A stretch of 64,000 bases of DNA from an uncultured Lachnospiraceae bacterium. GTDB lineage: Bacteria; Bacillota; Clostridia; Lachnospirales; Lachnospiraceae. Positions within the stretch are counted from its first letter, which is position 1. The number at the start of each line of letters is the position of its first letter. The stretch is from NCBI GenBank assembly GCA_910587715.1, contig CAJUMV010000004.1, forward strand, positions 52,943 through 116,942, read 5' to 3'. A program made the translations under genes and the position numbers. This document shows, piece by piece, positions 9,482-18,626 of the stretch. The notes beneath the pieces are model-generated. The model did not search any database. It saw nothing but the letters and a program-made list of their open reading frames with translations, and was not told where the DNA came from.

Positions 9482-9856
9482 TCAAAACTTCAAAATGCCG
9501 TTTTGATTCATATGGCGCTTTTTGTAAATCTCACCGCATAAAAGCACCTGCACAAATTCCGCGATCCGATCCCAGTCCTGCTCTTCCTGCTGTCCTTCGC
9601 CGTCCCGCTTTAATTTATCCACAACGACCTGTGTCAGCCGGTAAATCTGCCACTTGTCGGGATATTCGTCATAAATCATACTGCCTTCATAGTCTAACCG
9701 TTCCAAAATCCCCGCAATCACCTTCTGGTATTTCTTTGCCTCAGCCGGATACATCTCCTGCAGATATTCCAGATCTCTTGTCACCGTATCCTGCTCCTGA
9801 TAGAAGAGCGGCATCGGATACGCCATGTAAAACGGTAAAATTCTCGATTGTCTCAT
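9482..9856 (-). CDS. Conserved-looking small protein of unknown function
   Basis: A 124-residue soluble protein that starts with a hydrophobic aromatic stretch (LPFYMAYPMPLFYQEQD) and continues as amphipathic helices rich in Tyr, Glu and Lys. No known domain is recognised. It has a GGTGAG ribosome site and lies 18 nt upstream of the membrane-anchored C39-like gene, so the two may be co-translated. It could be a small cytoplasmic partner of that membrane protein, but this is only positional inference. Confidence 0.6.
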   Translation of the reverse strand: MRQSRILPFYMAYPMPLFYQEQDTVTRDLEYLQEMYPAEAKKYQKVIAGILERLDYEGSMIYDEYPDKWQIYRLTQVVVDKLKRDGEGQQEEQDWDRIAEFVQVLLCGEIYKKRHMNQNGILKF

Positions 9857-9926
9857 ACACTCACCATGATAACCGGTCGCTTTATTTTATCATATGGCAA
9901 GACATTCGGAACGTGCCGCAAAATCC

Positions 9927-11897
9927 CTATTTTTTTAAAAGCCTGAAGCTTCCCACAAGCTGCTGGAGCATCGCTGCCTGACCGGATAATTCCTGACTGG
10001 TGGCTGCACTTTCCTCCGCGGTTGCGGAATTATTCTGCACCACGCCGGATATCTGCCCGATACCTGCGGCAATCTGCTCAATTGCATCGGTCTGATCATC
10101 CACGGATTTCGCCACCTGCTCCATCTGTTCTACCGCCTCGCCTGCCATCTTTGCTGCGGCAGTCACCGAATCCGTCACCTTCCCCACTACAAGGCTTCCG
10201 CTTTCGACCGCTGTGACGGAGCGCTCAATCAGCTCCTTGGTCGCCTTCGCCGCCTGATCCGATTTGGTCGCCAGATTTCTCACTTCTTCCGCCACCACGG
10301 CGAAACCTTTTCCGCTTGCCCCGGCGCGCGCCGCCTCCACTGCCGCGTTCAGCGCCAGAATATTTGTCTGGAAAGCAATATTTTCAATGGTATCTATAAT
10401 GCGGCTGATCTCATCGGAGGACTGTGTGATCTGACTCATCGCCTGATTCAGGCTGTCAATATACCCGCCGCTCTCCTGAAGCTTTCCTCCCGCCTCGTCC
10501 ACAACGTCCTTGGCGTGTTCCGTCATCTGCGCGATTTCCTTCGCCTCCGTACTCATATTGGAAATCGTCCCGGAGAGTTCCCCTATTGCGCTCGTCTGCT
10601 CCACCGCGCCTTGGGACAGCGCCGCGGCTGTAGCCGCCACCTGCTCCGATCCCGTCGAAACCTGACCTGATGCAGCGACAATACCCGCCATGGTAACATT
10701 CAGCTTTTCGCTGATGCCCCGCAGGGACTCCCACAAAACGGCAAAATCGCCGGGATAAGACTGTCCGGAAACTTCCCGGGTCAGATTCCCGTCCGCTATC
10801 GTGCCGAGAATATCCTGCATTTCATGTACAATCGTACCTAAATCCTTGACCAGCTGCGCAGTTGAATCCGCCAGAATCCGCGTCTCGTCCTTGCTCTTTA
10901 CCTGTGGAACCGGGCTGCCCAAATCACCCTGTGAAAGCGCCCGGATCCGCTCCGCGCACCTGACAACGGGTATGACGATAGAATGACTGACTCTCATGGA
11001 AATAATAATAATCACCATACATGCCACGACACAGATTGCAGTCTGCAAAATATTTCCATACTCTGCTGGCCGCATGAACTCATCCTCATCTATCGTCACC
11101 GCAATCGACCATCCGTCCGTCCCCGCAATGGGCGCGTAGCTCTGGATATTATTGGACTGATCCTCCGTGTAATGGAACCGCTCCACACCGATCTCGCCAA
11201 GCGTCATTTTCTTCTCGATCGCCGCCACCGTCTGAAGGTCTTCATTTCCAGGATCCGCCGCCGCTTGGCGCATGACGTTTTCCCGGTTCATCACCGTCTC
11301 CTGATCCACGTAAGCAATTGTCGTACCCTCTTTGTCAAGAATGTACGCCTCGCCTTCCTCTCCGATCTGCAGCCCCTCAATGATGGACTGTAGAATATAG
11401 GTATCACACTGGAAATAGAGCACGCCTTTCACCACATCGCCTTCCCTGATCGGGGCGGCAACCATAATATAGATATCGCTGCCGTCTATGTAAGGGGTAG
11501 ACATATAGCTGTTCCCCTGTACAGCTGCCTGAAAAAAGGGCTCTCCGGAAATATCCACATCATGAAACGCGTCATGACCATCCAGATCAGCCATGCCGCC
11601 TACACGCATATAGTAAGCGTCTGCCCGTTCCTGAATAAACGTCTGCTTTTCCTCCGGCGTCGTATTTTCATCCACGAGAACCGGATTCGATGCCATCTCC
11701 GCTATTGTCAGTGTATAAGTTGAGATCATGTTTTCCGCCGCCAGTGCGGCAAGCTCCGCCGTTTCCAAAGCATTTTTTTCAAGCGCCGACATAGTGGAAT
11801 ACCGGGTTACCGCCGTACTCACAATCCCCGCAACAACCGACACACATACTGTTGCCAATACCACTATAGCAATGATTTTCGTCTGAATTTTCCGCAT
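9927..11897 (-). CDS. Methyl-accepting chemotaxis protein with dCache sensor
   Basis: A 656-residue chemoreceptor. The first membrane segment is at about residues 8-31, then a periplasm-type dCache sensor of about 240 residues, a second membrane segment at about 280-305, a HAMP domain, and a cytoplasmic signalling domain. The conserved hairpin tip is present (NIAFQTNILALNAAVEAARA, residues about 500-520). It signals through CheW/CheA to the flagellar motor; the ligand is unknown, though dCache domains often bind amino acids or other small metabolites. The frame opens at 11981, but the ATG at 11897 directly precedes the first membrane segment and avoids a strange arginine-rich leader. It follows the atp operon with a hairpin between, so it is probably a separate transcript. 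No other che genes are nearby. Confidence 0.9.
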   Translation of the reverse strand: MRKIQTKIIAIVVLATVCVSVVAGIVSTAVTRYSTMSALEKNALETAELAALAAENMISTYTLTIAEMASNPVLVDENTTPEEKQTFIQERADAYYMRVGGMADLDGHDAFHDVDISGEPFFQAAVQGNSYMSTPYIDGSDIYIMVAAPIREGDVVKGVLYFQCDTYILQSIIEGLQIGEEGEAYILDKEGTTIAYVDQETVMNRENVMRQAAADPGNEDLQTVAAIEKKMTLGEIGVERFHYTEDQSNNIQSYAPIAGTDGWSIAVTIDEDEFMRPAEYGNILQTAICVVACMVIIIISMRVSHSIVIPVVRCAERIRALSQGDLGSPVPQVKSKDETRILADSTAQLVKDLGTIVHEMQDILGTIADGNLTREVSGQSYPGDFAVLWESLRGISEKLNVTMAGIVAASGQVSTGSEQVAATAAALSQGAVEQTSAIGELSGTISNMSTEAKEIAQMTEHAKDVVDEAGGKLQESGGYIDSLNQAMSQITQSSDEISRIIDTIENIAFQTNILALNAAVEAARAGASGKGFAVVAEEVRNLATKSDQAAKATKELIERSVTAVESGSLVVGKVTDSVTAAAKMAGEAVEQMEQVAKSVDDQTDAIEQIAAGIGQISGVVQNNSATAEESAATSQELSGQAAMLQQLVGSFRLLKK

Positions 11898-11967
11898 TTC
11901 TTCCGTCCCCGGGCGCCTCAGATGCCGAGCCCCTTCTCCCTTCCTATTCGTCTGTGTTGTATAAACA

Positions 11968-11991
11968 GGGGAACGGATCAATCCGTTCCCC
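11968..11991 (-). terminator. Hairpin after atpC, probable atp operon terminator
   Basis: GGGGAACGGAT (11968-11978) pairs perfectly with ATCCGTTCCCC (11981-11991), starting 12 nt after the atpC stop. On the minus strand it is followed by TGTTTATAC, a weak U tract, so termination may be partial or the hairpin may act as an RNA 3' end stabiliser. Confidence 0.6.
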
Positions 11992-12003
11992 CATAGTACC
12001 TTG

Positions 12004-12414
12004 TCATTTGTGCACTGTCTCTATCCTCGCCACCGCCCGCTTCAGGGACATCTCCGCCCTTCGCATGTCCGTTCCCGGCGCATGTTCCCTGATACGCTCC
12101 TCGGCGCGGGACTTGGATTCCTCCGCACGTTCCACGTCAATCTCGCCCGGCCACTCGATAATCTCCGCAAGCACCGTGACCTGTTCCTGAAGCACCTCGG
12201 CAAACCCTGCATGGAGCGCCGCCTCCGACACTTCCTGACCCTTCGTGATCGTGAGGATTCCGGGCGCAATAATCATCGTCATCGGGATATGATCCCGATA
12301 TATGCCGACCTCGCCCTCGACCGTATTAAACTCCACCATGGACACTTCATCCTCATAAAAGACCCTGTCCGGTGTGATGATCTTTAATGTAAAGTTTCTG
12401 CTATCCTCAGCCAT
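12004..12414 (-). CDS. atpC: F-type ATP synthase subunit epsilon
   Basis: A 136-residue epsilon subunit with the usual N-terminal beta sandwich (KIITPDRVFYEDEVSMVEF, then EVGIYRDHIPMTMIIAPG) and a C-terminal helical hairpin. It couples rotation of the gamma shaft to the c ring and can inhibit ATP hydrolysis. It is the last gene of the atp operon, 14 nt after atpD. Confidence 0.95.
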   Translation of the reverse strand: MAEDSRNFTLKIITPDRVFYEDEVSMVEFNTVEGEVGIYRDHIPMTMIIAPGILTITKGQEVSEAALHAGFAEVLQEQVTVLAEIIEWPGEIDVERAEESKSRAEERIREHAPGTDMRRAEMSLKRAVARIETVHK

Positions 12415-12428
12415 ATTTTAGTAACTCC

Positions 12429-13835
12429 TTACTTCTTCACGCGTGCCACCACGTCGTCGATGCTGCCCGCATTCAGGAAATAGCTCTCCGGAATATCGTC
12501 GTGCTTACCTTCCATAATCTCCTTAAAACCGCGGATGGTCTCGGAAATCGGCACATACACGCCGCTCATTCCCGTAAACTGTTCCGCCACATGGAAAGGC
12601 TGGGAGAGATATCTCTGTATTCTTCTCGCGCGTGCCACCACCAGCTTATCTTCCTCGGAAAGCTCATCCATACCGAGGATGGCGATGATATCCTGCAGCT
12701 CCTTATACTTCTGCAGAATCTCCTGCACGCCTCTTGCCACCTGATAGTGCTCCTCCCCGACGATTCTGGGGTCAAGGATTCTGGAGGAAGACTCAAGCGG
12801 GTCAACCGCCGGATAGATACCTAACTCCACGATAGAACGGGAAAGCGTTGTAGTTGCATCCAAATGCGCGAACGTCGTCGCCGGAGCCGGGTCTGTCAAA
12901 TCATCCGCAGGCACGTAAACCGCCTGTACGGAAGTGATGGAACCGCTCTTTGTGGAAGTGATGCGCTCCTGCAGCGCGCCCATCTCTGTCTGCAGCGTAG
13001 GCTGATAACCCACGGCGGAAGGCATACGTCCGAGCAGTGCGGACACCTCGGAACCTGCCTGTGTAAAACGGAAAATATTATCGATGAAGAGCAGCACGTC
13101 TTTGCCGCCCTTGTCACGGAAATACTCCGCCATCGTAAGTCCCGTCAGACCCACTCTCATTCTCGCCCCGGGGGGCTCGTTCATCTGTCCGAACACCATC
13201 GTCGTTTTATCGATAACGCCCGACTCTTCCATTTCGTGATAGAGGTCGTTACCTTCTCTGGTACGCTCGCCCACACCGGTAAATACGGAGTAGCCGCTGT
13301 GCTCTGTCGCGATATTGCGGATCAGCTCCTGAATCAGCACCGTCTTTCCTACGCCGGCACCGCCGAACAGACCAATTTTACCACCCTTCTGATAAGGGCA
13401 GAGCAAATCTACGACCTTAATTCCTGTCTCCAGAAGCTCAGTCGCCGTGGACTGCTCCTCGAACGCCGGAGCCTGTCTGTGAATCGGCTCATATCCCACA
13501 TCCGTGGGCGCGGGTTTATTGTCAATCGGTTCTCCCAGAACGTTAAAGATACGTCCCAGCGTGTTTTCTCCGACAGGAACCGTGATGGGAGCGCCTGTTG
13601 CAACCGCATCCATACCTCTCACCAGTCCGTCGGTGGGACCCATGGAGATACATCTGACGGTATCGTCACCCAGATGCTGCGCCACTTCCACAGTCAGCTC
13701 TCCGCCCGTCTTAAGCGGGATTCTGATTGCGTCGTTAATCTCCGGCAGGTTTCCTGTCGAAAATTTAATGTCCAGTACGGCGCCGATGATCTGAGTGATC
13801 TTTCCAAGATTTTCACTTGTCTTTCCTTCTGCCAT
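12429..13835 (-). CDS. atpD: F-type ATP synthase subunit beta
   Basis: The 468-residue catalytic beta subunit. The Walker A motif is GGAGVGKT (about residues 157-164), followed by GERTREGNDLYHEM and the catalytic-site stretch KDVLLFIDNIFRFTQAGSEVSALLGRMPSAVGYQPTL written here only in part: LLFIDNIFRFTQAG. Three copies alternate with alpha in the F1 head and make or break ATP. It lies between atpG and atpC in the standard order. Confidence 0.97.
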   Translation of the reverse strand: MAEGKTSENLGKITQIIGAVLDIKFSTGNLPEINDAIRIPLKTGGELTVEVAQHLGDDTVRCISMGPTDGLVRGMDAVATGAPITVPVGENTLGRIFNVLGEPIDNKPAPTDVGYEPIHRQAPAFEEQSTATELLETGIKVVDLLCPYQKGGKIGLFGGAGVGKTVLIQELIRNIATEHSGYSVFTGVGERTREGNDLYHEMEESGVIDKTTMVFGQMNEPPGARMRVGLTGLTMAEYFRDKGGKDVLLFIDNIFRFTQAGSEVSALLGRMPSAVGYQPTLQTEMGALQERITSTKSGSITSVQAVYVPADDLTDPAPATTFAHLDATTTLSRSIVELGIYPAVDPLESSSRILDPRIVGEEHYQVARGVQEILQKYKELQDIIAILGMDELSEEDKLVVARARRIQRYLSQPFHVAEQFTGMSGVYVPISETIRGFKEIMEGKHDDIPESYFLNAGSIDDVVARVKK

Positions 13836-13863
13836 CTCTTTTTCCTTTCACTCGTATTAAATT

Positions 13864-14730
13864 TTAACTTATTGCATTCGCACCTGCGATAATTTCTGTT
13901 AATTCCTGCGTAATAGATCCCTGACGCGCTCTGTTGTACTGGAGCGATAAGTGGTCTATCATTTCCTCAGCATTGCTCGTTGCGGAATCCATCGCCTGCA
14001 TTCTCGCACCGTTTTCGCTCGCAACCGCTTCTACCAGACCGCCGTAGATCAGGCTGGTGACATATTTCGGAATAATCATGTCCAGCGCCTCATCGTCCGC
14101 CGGCTCGAAGTTCATCAGCGCTTTGCTGCCCGTGCCCTGCGTCTCCTCCGACGCATCCTGCACCGGCTCCACGGGAAGAAGCTTAAGAAGCGTCGGCACA
14201 TGAACCACCGTGTTCTTAAATCCCGTATAGGCGAGATAAATCTCCCCGATCTCCCCCGCCGCAAAGGAAGCAAGCAGCCTATTGCACAGCGCCATCGCAT
14301 CCACGTAGGACGGCTCTTCGATAATATCAGAATCCTCCTCCACAATCTCATAGCCATTACGGTTCAGGGCATCCTTGCCCTTCTTGCCGATTGCGTAGAT
14401 GCGCAAATCTTCCTTCTTAAAATCGCCCTTTGTGATCAGTTTCACAACGTTGGAATTATAGCCGCCCGCAAGACCTCTGTTCGAGGTAATCACAATCACA
14501 GCCTTCTTCTGCGATTCCCCCGCCGTCAGGTAGGGATGGTTTAAGCCGCCGGTTTTCGCCAGCATGGAAGTCACCGTCTCGTACATACAGTTAAAATATG
14601 CCTTCGACTGTTCTGCGCGCTGTTTCGCTCTCTGCAGTTTCACGGTAGAAACGAGTTTCATAGCTTTGGTAATCTGCTGTGTACTCTGAATACTGCCTTT
14701 ACGCCTTTTAATGTCTCTCATTGAGGCCAT
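13864..14730 (-). CDS. atpG: F-type ATP synthase subunit gamma
   Basis: The 288-residue central shaft subunit. The N-terminus (MRDIKRRKGSIQSTQQITKA) and the C-terminal helix (SLQYNRARQGSITQELTEI) are the two conserved coiled-coil strands that turn inside the alpha-beta hexamer. An Asp/Glu-rich insert lies near residues 190-210. It is 26 nt after atpA. Confidence 0.95.
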   Translation of the reverse strand: MASMRDIKRRKGSIQSTQQITKAMKLVSTVKLQRAKQRAEQSKAYFNCMYETVTSMLAKTGGLNHPYLTAGESQKKAVIVITSNRGLAGGYNSNVVKLITKGDFKKEDLRIYAIGKKGKDALNRNGYEIVEEDSDIIEEPSYVDAMALCNRLLASFAAGEIGEIYLAYTGFKNTVVHVPTLLKLLPVEPVQDASEETQGTGSKALMNFEPADDEALDMIIPKYVTSLIYGGLVEAVASENGARMQAMDSATSNAEEMIDHLSLQYNRARQGSITQELTEIIAGANAIS

Positions 14731-14756
14731 AGCGTCATCCTCCTAACTGCCCATTT

Positions 14757-16262
14757 CTACTTAAACTGCGCCTTGAACTCCTCGATTGCCTTCTTGAGCT
14801 TCGCGTCTGTCTCGTCGTTAATCTCTTTATTCTTCGCGATCGCGCTCGGCACCTCGGGATATTTCGTGTCAAGGAACTCGAAGAACTCTGTCTCAAATCT
14901 GGTGATATCCTCAACCGCCACATCGAGCAGGTACTTGTTCGTCACCACGTAGATGATGATAACCTGATACTGTACCGGCATCGGCTTATACTGCGGCTGT
15001 TTCAGGACTTCCTTGATTCTTTCGCCCTGCGCCAGCTTCTCCTTCGTATCGGCGTCAAGCTCGGAGCCGAACTGGGAGAACGCCGCCAGCTCTCTGTACT
15101 GCGCAAGCTCTGTACGGATGGGCGCCGCAATCTTCTTCATCGCCTTGATCTGCGCCGCACCACCCACTCGGGACACGGAAAGACCCGCGTTTACCGCCGG
15201 GCGGAAACCGGAATTGAACATTTCCGTCTCCAGATAAATCTGTCCGTCCGTGATGGAGATTACGTTCGTCGGGATGTATGCGGACACATCGCCCGCCTGC
15301 GTCTCGATAATCGGGAGCGCCGTCAGCGAACCACCGCCGTACTCCTCGCTCATTCTCGCCGCACGCTCAAGCAGTCTGGAATGCAGATAGAACACGTCGC
15401 CGGGATACGCCTCACGCCCGGGCGGTCTCTTTAAGAGCAGGGAGAGTGTACGGTAAGCAGCTGCCTGTTTGCTCAAGTCGTCGTAAACCACCAGCACGTC
15501 CTCGCCGTTCTCCATCCATTCCTCACCGATCGCACAGCCGGAATAGGGTGCAATGTACTGCAGGGGCGCCGTCTCACTTGCCGTCGCCGCCACTACGGTG
15601 GTGTACGCCATCGCGCCGTACTCTGTCAAAGTTTTCACAATGGAAGCGACAGTGGAAGCCTTCTGACCGATAGCGACGTAGATACACTTCACGCCCTGTC
15701 CCTTCTGGTTGATGATCGTATCAATGGCGATCGCCGTCTTACCGGTCTGCCTGTCGCCGATGATCAGCTCACGCTGTCCTCTTCCGATGGGGACCATGGA
15801 ATCGATAGCCTTGATACCTGTCTGTAACGGTGTGTCCACAGATTTTCTCGTGATAACACCGGATGCAACTCTTTCAATCTTACGATACTTGTCAGTCTGG
15901 ATCGGACCCTTGCCGTCGATAGGCTGGCCCAGAGCATTTACGACACGTCCGAGCATACAATCGCCCGCGGGCACCTCTACCACGCGCCCCGTGGTCTTTA
16001 CGGTATCGCCCTCGTTGATGTTGTGCTGGTTACCGAACAGAACCGCACCTACATTGTCTTCCTCGAGGTTTAAAATCATACCGTAAACTTCGCCGGGGAA
16101 CTCCAGAAGCTCACCCTGCATTGCATTCTCAAGTCCGTGCACACGAGCAATACCGTCCGCCACCTGAATAACCGTACCCACTTCGGATACTTCCAGCTCG
16201 GAAGCATATCTCTTAATCTGATCCTTAATGACTGAACTGATTTCTTCTGGTCTTAAATTCAT
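14757..16262 (-). CDS. atpA: F-type ATP synthase subunit alpha
   Basis: The 501-residue regulatory alpha subunit with Walker A GDRQTGKT (about residues 170-177) and the conserved PGREAYPGDVFYLHSRLLER loop. It binds nucleotide non-catalytically and forms the F1 head with beta. Its start follows an unusual 146-nt gap from atpH that contains several hairpins; other genes of this operon are separated by 50 nt or less. Confidence 0.97.
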   Translation of the reverse strand: MNLRPEEISSVIKDQIKRYASELEVSEVGTVIQVADGIARVHGLENAMQGELLEFPGEVYGMILNLEEDNVGAVLFGNQHNINEGDTVKTTGRVVEVPAGDCMLGRVVNALGQPIDGKGPIQTDKYRKIERVASGVITRKSVDTPLQTGIKAIDSMVPIGRGQRELIIGDRQTGKTAIAIDTIINQKGQGVKCIYVAIGQKASTVASIVKTLTEYGAMAYTTVVAATASETAPLQYIAPYSGCAIGEEWMENGEDVLVVYDDLSKQAAAYRTLSLLLKRPPGREAYPGDVFYLHSRLLERAARMSEEYGGGSLTALPIIETQAGDVSAYIPTNVISITDGQIYLETEMFNSGFRPAVNAGLSVSRVGGAAQIKAMKKIAAPIRTELAQYRELAAFSQFGSELDADTKEKLAQGERIKEVLKQPQYKPMPVQYQVIIIYVVTNKYLLDVAVEDITRFETEFFEFLDTKYPEVPSAIAKNKEINDETDAKLKKAIEEFKAQFK

Positions 16263-16297
16263 GGATCATACGCACCTTTCTTAAAATTTTAGACTCG

Positions 16298-16406
16298 AAA
16301 GCCCGCACTTACGTGCTTTCTGTTTGACTTCGTCAAACGCTTTCTCGTTAATGCCGCAAGAAAAAAAACAAATGCCGCTTCGCGTCGCTTGTTTTTTTCT
16401 TGCGGC
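16298..16406. repeat. Cluster of hairpins in the atpH-atpA gap (REP-like)
   Basis: Three successive inverted repeats lie here: GAAAGC...GCTTTC with inner GCAC/GTGC (16298-16320), GTTTGAC-TTC-GTCAAAC (16322-16338), and a long arm pair beginning GCCGCAAG (16353-16360) and ending CTTGCGGC (16399-16406) with A and T runs inside the stem. The last is followed on the minus strand by no open U tract before atpA. They resemble dispersed intergenic palindromes. They may process the atp transcript or set the level of atpA relative to upstream genes. Confidence 0.65.
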
Positions 16407-16408
16407 TA

Positions 16409-16954
16409 TTATATCTGTACTTTTAACAGATCCTTCTGCAGCTCATTCAGTTTCGTTCTGATGCTGCTGTCAACAACTCTGTCGCCGATTCGGATCACCA
16501 TGCCGCCAATCAGGGAAGCGTCCACGTTGTAGCTAATCTCCATGGATCGATACTGCGTGGTGTCGAGCAGTTTTTTCTCGACTTCCTTACACTGCGCGTC
16601 TTTCAGCGGAACAGCTGTCGTCACCGCAGCGATGCCTATCCCCTTATGCTCCTTAACCTTAGCGACAAAATATTCTAGGATGTCGTCAATCTCCCTGTAA
16701 CGATCTTTCGAGATAATGATAGTGAGAAACCCGAGCAGCTCCTCAGATACCCTTCCCTCAAACACGGTTTTCGCAACCTCGATCTTCTCCTCCTTAATAA
16801 TCTTCGGATGGTTCATCAGTCTGCCAAAATCCGCATTCTCCGCAAGGATTTTCTGGAGTGCAACGGTTTCCTCCAACAGGACGTCTATCTTATCTTCTTC
16901 CACCGCCAGCTCAAACAACGCGTCACCGTATGTCTTTGAAATCAGCTTAGCCAT
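16409..16954 (-). CDS. atpH: F-type ATP synthase subunit delta
   Basis: The 181-residue delta subunit (OSCP equivalent) that ties F1 to the peripheral stalk. The N-terminal helical domain starts AKLISKTYGDALFELAVEED and the C-terminal part carries IGGMVIRIGDRVVDSSIRTKL written here in part as the conserved GGMVIRIGDRVVDSS. Its start overlaps the end of atpF by 13 bases, which suggests translational coupling. Confidence 0.95.
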   Translation of the reverse strand: MAKLISKTYGDALFELAVEEDKIDVLLEETVALQKILAENADFGRLMNHPKIIKEEKIEVAKTVFEGRVSEELLGFLTIIISKDRYREIDDILEYFVAKVKEHKGIGIAAVTTAVPLKDAQCKEVEKKLLDTTQYRSMEISYNVDASLIGGMVIRIGDRVVDSSIRTKLNELQKDLLKVQI

Positions 16955-17502
16955 GTGCTCTCACCTATTTCCTTAAGCGTCTCTTCCACCAGACTGTCCT
17001 GTACAGTGGTGTCAATCGCCGCGTTCACAACCTTTGCTGCCATCATGGATGCAAGCACGACCATCTCGCGCTTCACCTCATCGACAGCCTTCTTCTTCTC
17101 AAGCTCCGCTTCTACGCCGGCTCTCTCGAGAATCCTTGCCGCTTCCTCCTTTGCGTCCGCCACGATTTTATTTTCATTCGCCAAAGCCTTCTTGCGCGCT
17201 TCCGCCAGAATCGCTTCGGCTTCTTTGTCTACTTCTTGAAGCTTTGTCTCGTACTCTTCCTTCAGCGCTCTGGCATTTTCCATGTCGGATGCCGCTGTAT
17301 CAAGCTCACTTTTAATACGCGCCTGCCGCTTTTCCATCATATCCCGCACAGGATTAAACAGAAAATGGGAAGCGATCAGAAAGAGTGAGAATACCGCTAT
17401 AACCGTCAGCACGGAATCCGCAATCAGCTGAAAATCAAGGTCAAACAACCTCGGCGCCATCTCCGCGGACGCCAGCGCTAAACTCGCAACTGTCGTACTC
17501 AA
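16942..17502 (-). CDS. atpF: F-type ATP synthase subunit b
   Basis: A 186-residue peripheral stalk subunit: one membrane segment at about residues 30-50 (VLTVIAVFSLFLIASHFLF) and a long charged coiled coil. The start is TTG, with AAAGGGGGT about 9 nt upstream. It overlaps atpH. Confidence 0.93.
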   Translation of the reverse strand: MSTTVASLALASAEMAPRLFDLDFQLIADSVLTVIAVFSLFLIASHFLFNPVRDMMEKRQARIKSELDTAASDMENARALKEEYETKLQEVDKEAEAILAEARKKALANENKIVADAKEEAARILERAGVEAELEKKKAVDEVKREMVVLASMMAAKVVNAAIDTTVQDSLVEETLKEIGESTWLS

Positions 17503-17549
17503 GCGTTAGTACCCCCTTTCGTTGAAATATGCGTCACAGGTCTGCACAA

Positions 17550-17807
17550 TTATGGCAGAAGAGGTTTAACGAAGAGTAGCAGCATTGCAATCAACAGGCC
17601 GTACAGACCTGTGGTCTCGGCAACCGCCTGCCCCAGCAGCATCGTAGAAGTAACATCAGACTTCGCGCCCGGATTTCTTCCCACCGCTGCAGCAGCATGT
17701 CCCGCCGCAATACCCTGACCGACACCGGGTCCGATACCTGCGATAACCGCAAGACCCGCGCCGATAGCTGAACATCCCAAAATAAAATTGTTGTTAAATT
17801 CTCCCAT
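17550..17807 (-). CDS. atpE: F-type ATP synthase subunit c, sodium-binding type
   Basis: An 85-residue two-helix proteolipid. The rotor ion site shows the sodium signature known from Ilyobacter tartaricus: Gln31 in GIGPGVGQG, Val62 and Glu64 in GQAVAETTG, Thr65 in the place of Ser66, and Tyr69. In proton-type rings the first helix lacks this Gln and the residue after Glu is not Ser/Thr. A sodium-driven enzyme is therefore predicted. The start ATG at 17807 has AGGAGG 10 nt upstream; the longer open frame from 17867 is not a plausible c subunit. Confidence 0.95.
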   Translation of the reverse strand: MGEFNNNFILGCSAIGAGLAVIAGIGPGVGQGIAAGHAAAAVGRNPGAKSDVTSTMLLGQAVAETTGLYGLLIAMLLLFVKPLLP

Positions 17808-17847
17808 TTTTGATTTCCTCCTTGTTATTGTATAAAAAATATTTTTC

Positions 17848-18567
17848 TTACTCCGTCGTGCAGGCATCCGTGATGTACGTCATGGTCAGCATACAGAACA
17901 CATACGTCTGAATCGCGCCCGAGAACAGGTCGAAATACACGTGGAGCGCTGCCGGCCAGATAATCGCTATCTTTGACAAGAGCGCGTACACCAGAGCCAT
18001 CATAACCGTGCCTGACAAAACGTTTGCAAACAGACGCAGCGACAAAGAGATTGGCACCGCCACATCACCGATTACATTAATCGGCGCCCAGATTGGCCAC
18101 GGATCGCACAATCCCGCAATCACGCCTTTCACCTTCTGATACCTGAACTTGTTGAAGTGGATCAGCACGAAAGTCATGACGCCCATAGGAAACGTCACGC
18201 CGTAGTCCGCCGTCGGTGGTCTGAGTCCGAACAGTCCCGAAATATTGCTCAACAGAATAAAAATAAATATCGTGCTGATGTAGTTACGGAATTGCGGACT
18301 GAATTTGCCCATAACGCCGCCCACCATCTTATCAAGCATCTCCACTACCAGCTCAACAATGTTCTGGAATGTCCCCGGCACATCCGAGGCGTGCTTAATA
18401 ACACGGTTAGCTGCGATGCAGAACCCTATGATTACCAGCATGACGATCAGCAGGCACACATGGGTCGTGGTAATCCACACGGTCTGTCCGAAAATCTCAT
18501 AGGAAAAAACGCCGTGAATCATAAAGTCGATATCTGCACCGCCGGACAACATAATTCCCTGTCCCAT
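17848..18567 (-). CDS. atpB: F-type ATP synthase subunit a
   Basis: A 239-residue polytopic membrane protein with the conserved stator arginine in LSLRLFANVLSG and the last-helix stretch FDLFSGAIQTYVFCML. It forms the half channels for the coupling ion against the c ring. The ATG at 18567 is preceded by GGAGG; the reading frame extends upstream to 18732 but without a ribosome site. Confidence 0.95.
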   Translation of the reverse strand: MGQGIMLSGGADIDFMIHGVFSYEIFGQTVWITTTHVCLLIVMLVIIGFCIAANRVIKHASDVPGTFQNIVELVVEMLDKMVGGVMGKFSPQFRNYISTIFIFILLSNISGLFGLRPPTADYGVTFPMGVMTFVLIHFNKFRYQKVKGVIAGLCDPWPIWAPINVIGDVAVPISLSLRLFANVLSGTVMMALVYALLSKIAIIWPAALHVYFDLFSGAIQTYVFCMLTMTYITDACTTE

Positions 18568-18626
18568 CTTCTCACCTCCTTCTACACATGATAAATATGT
18601 GAAACATGTAACAGCGGTCTGCACCG

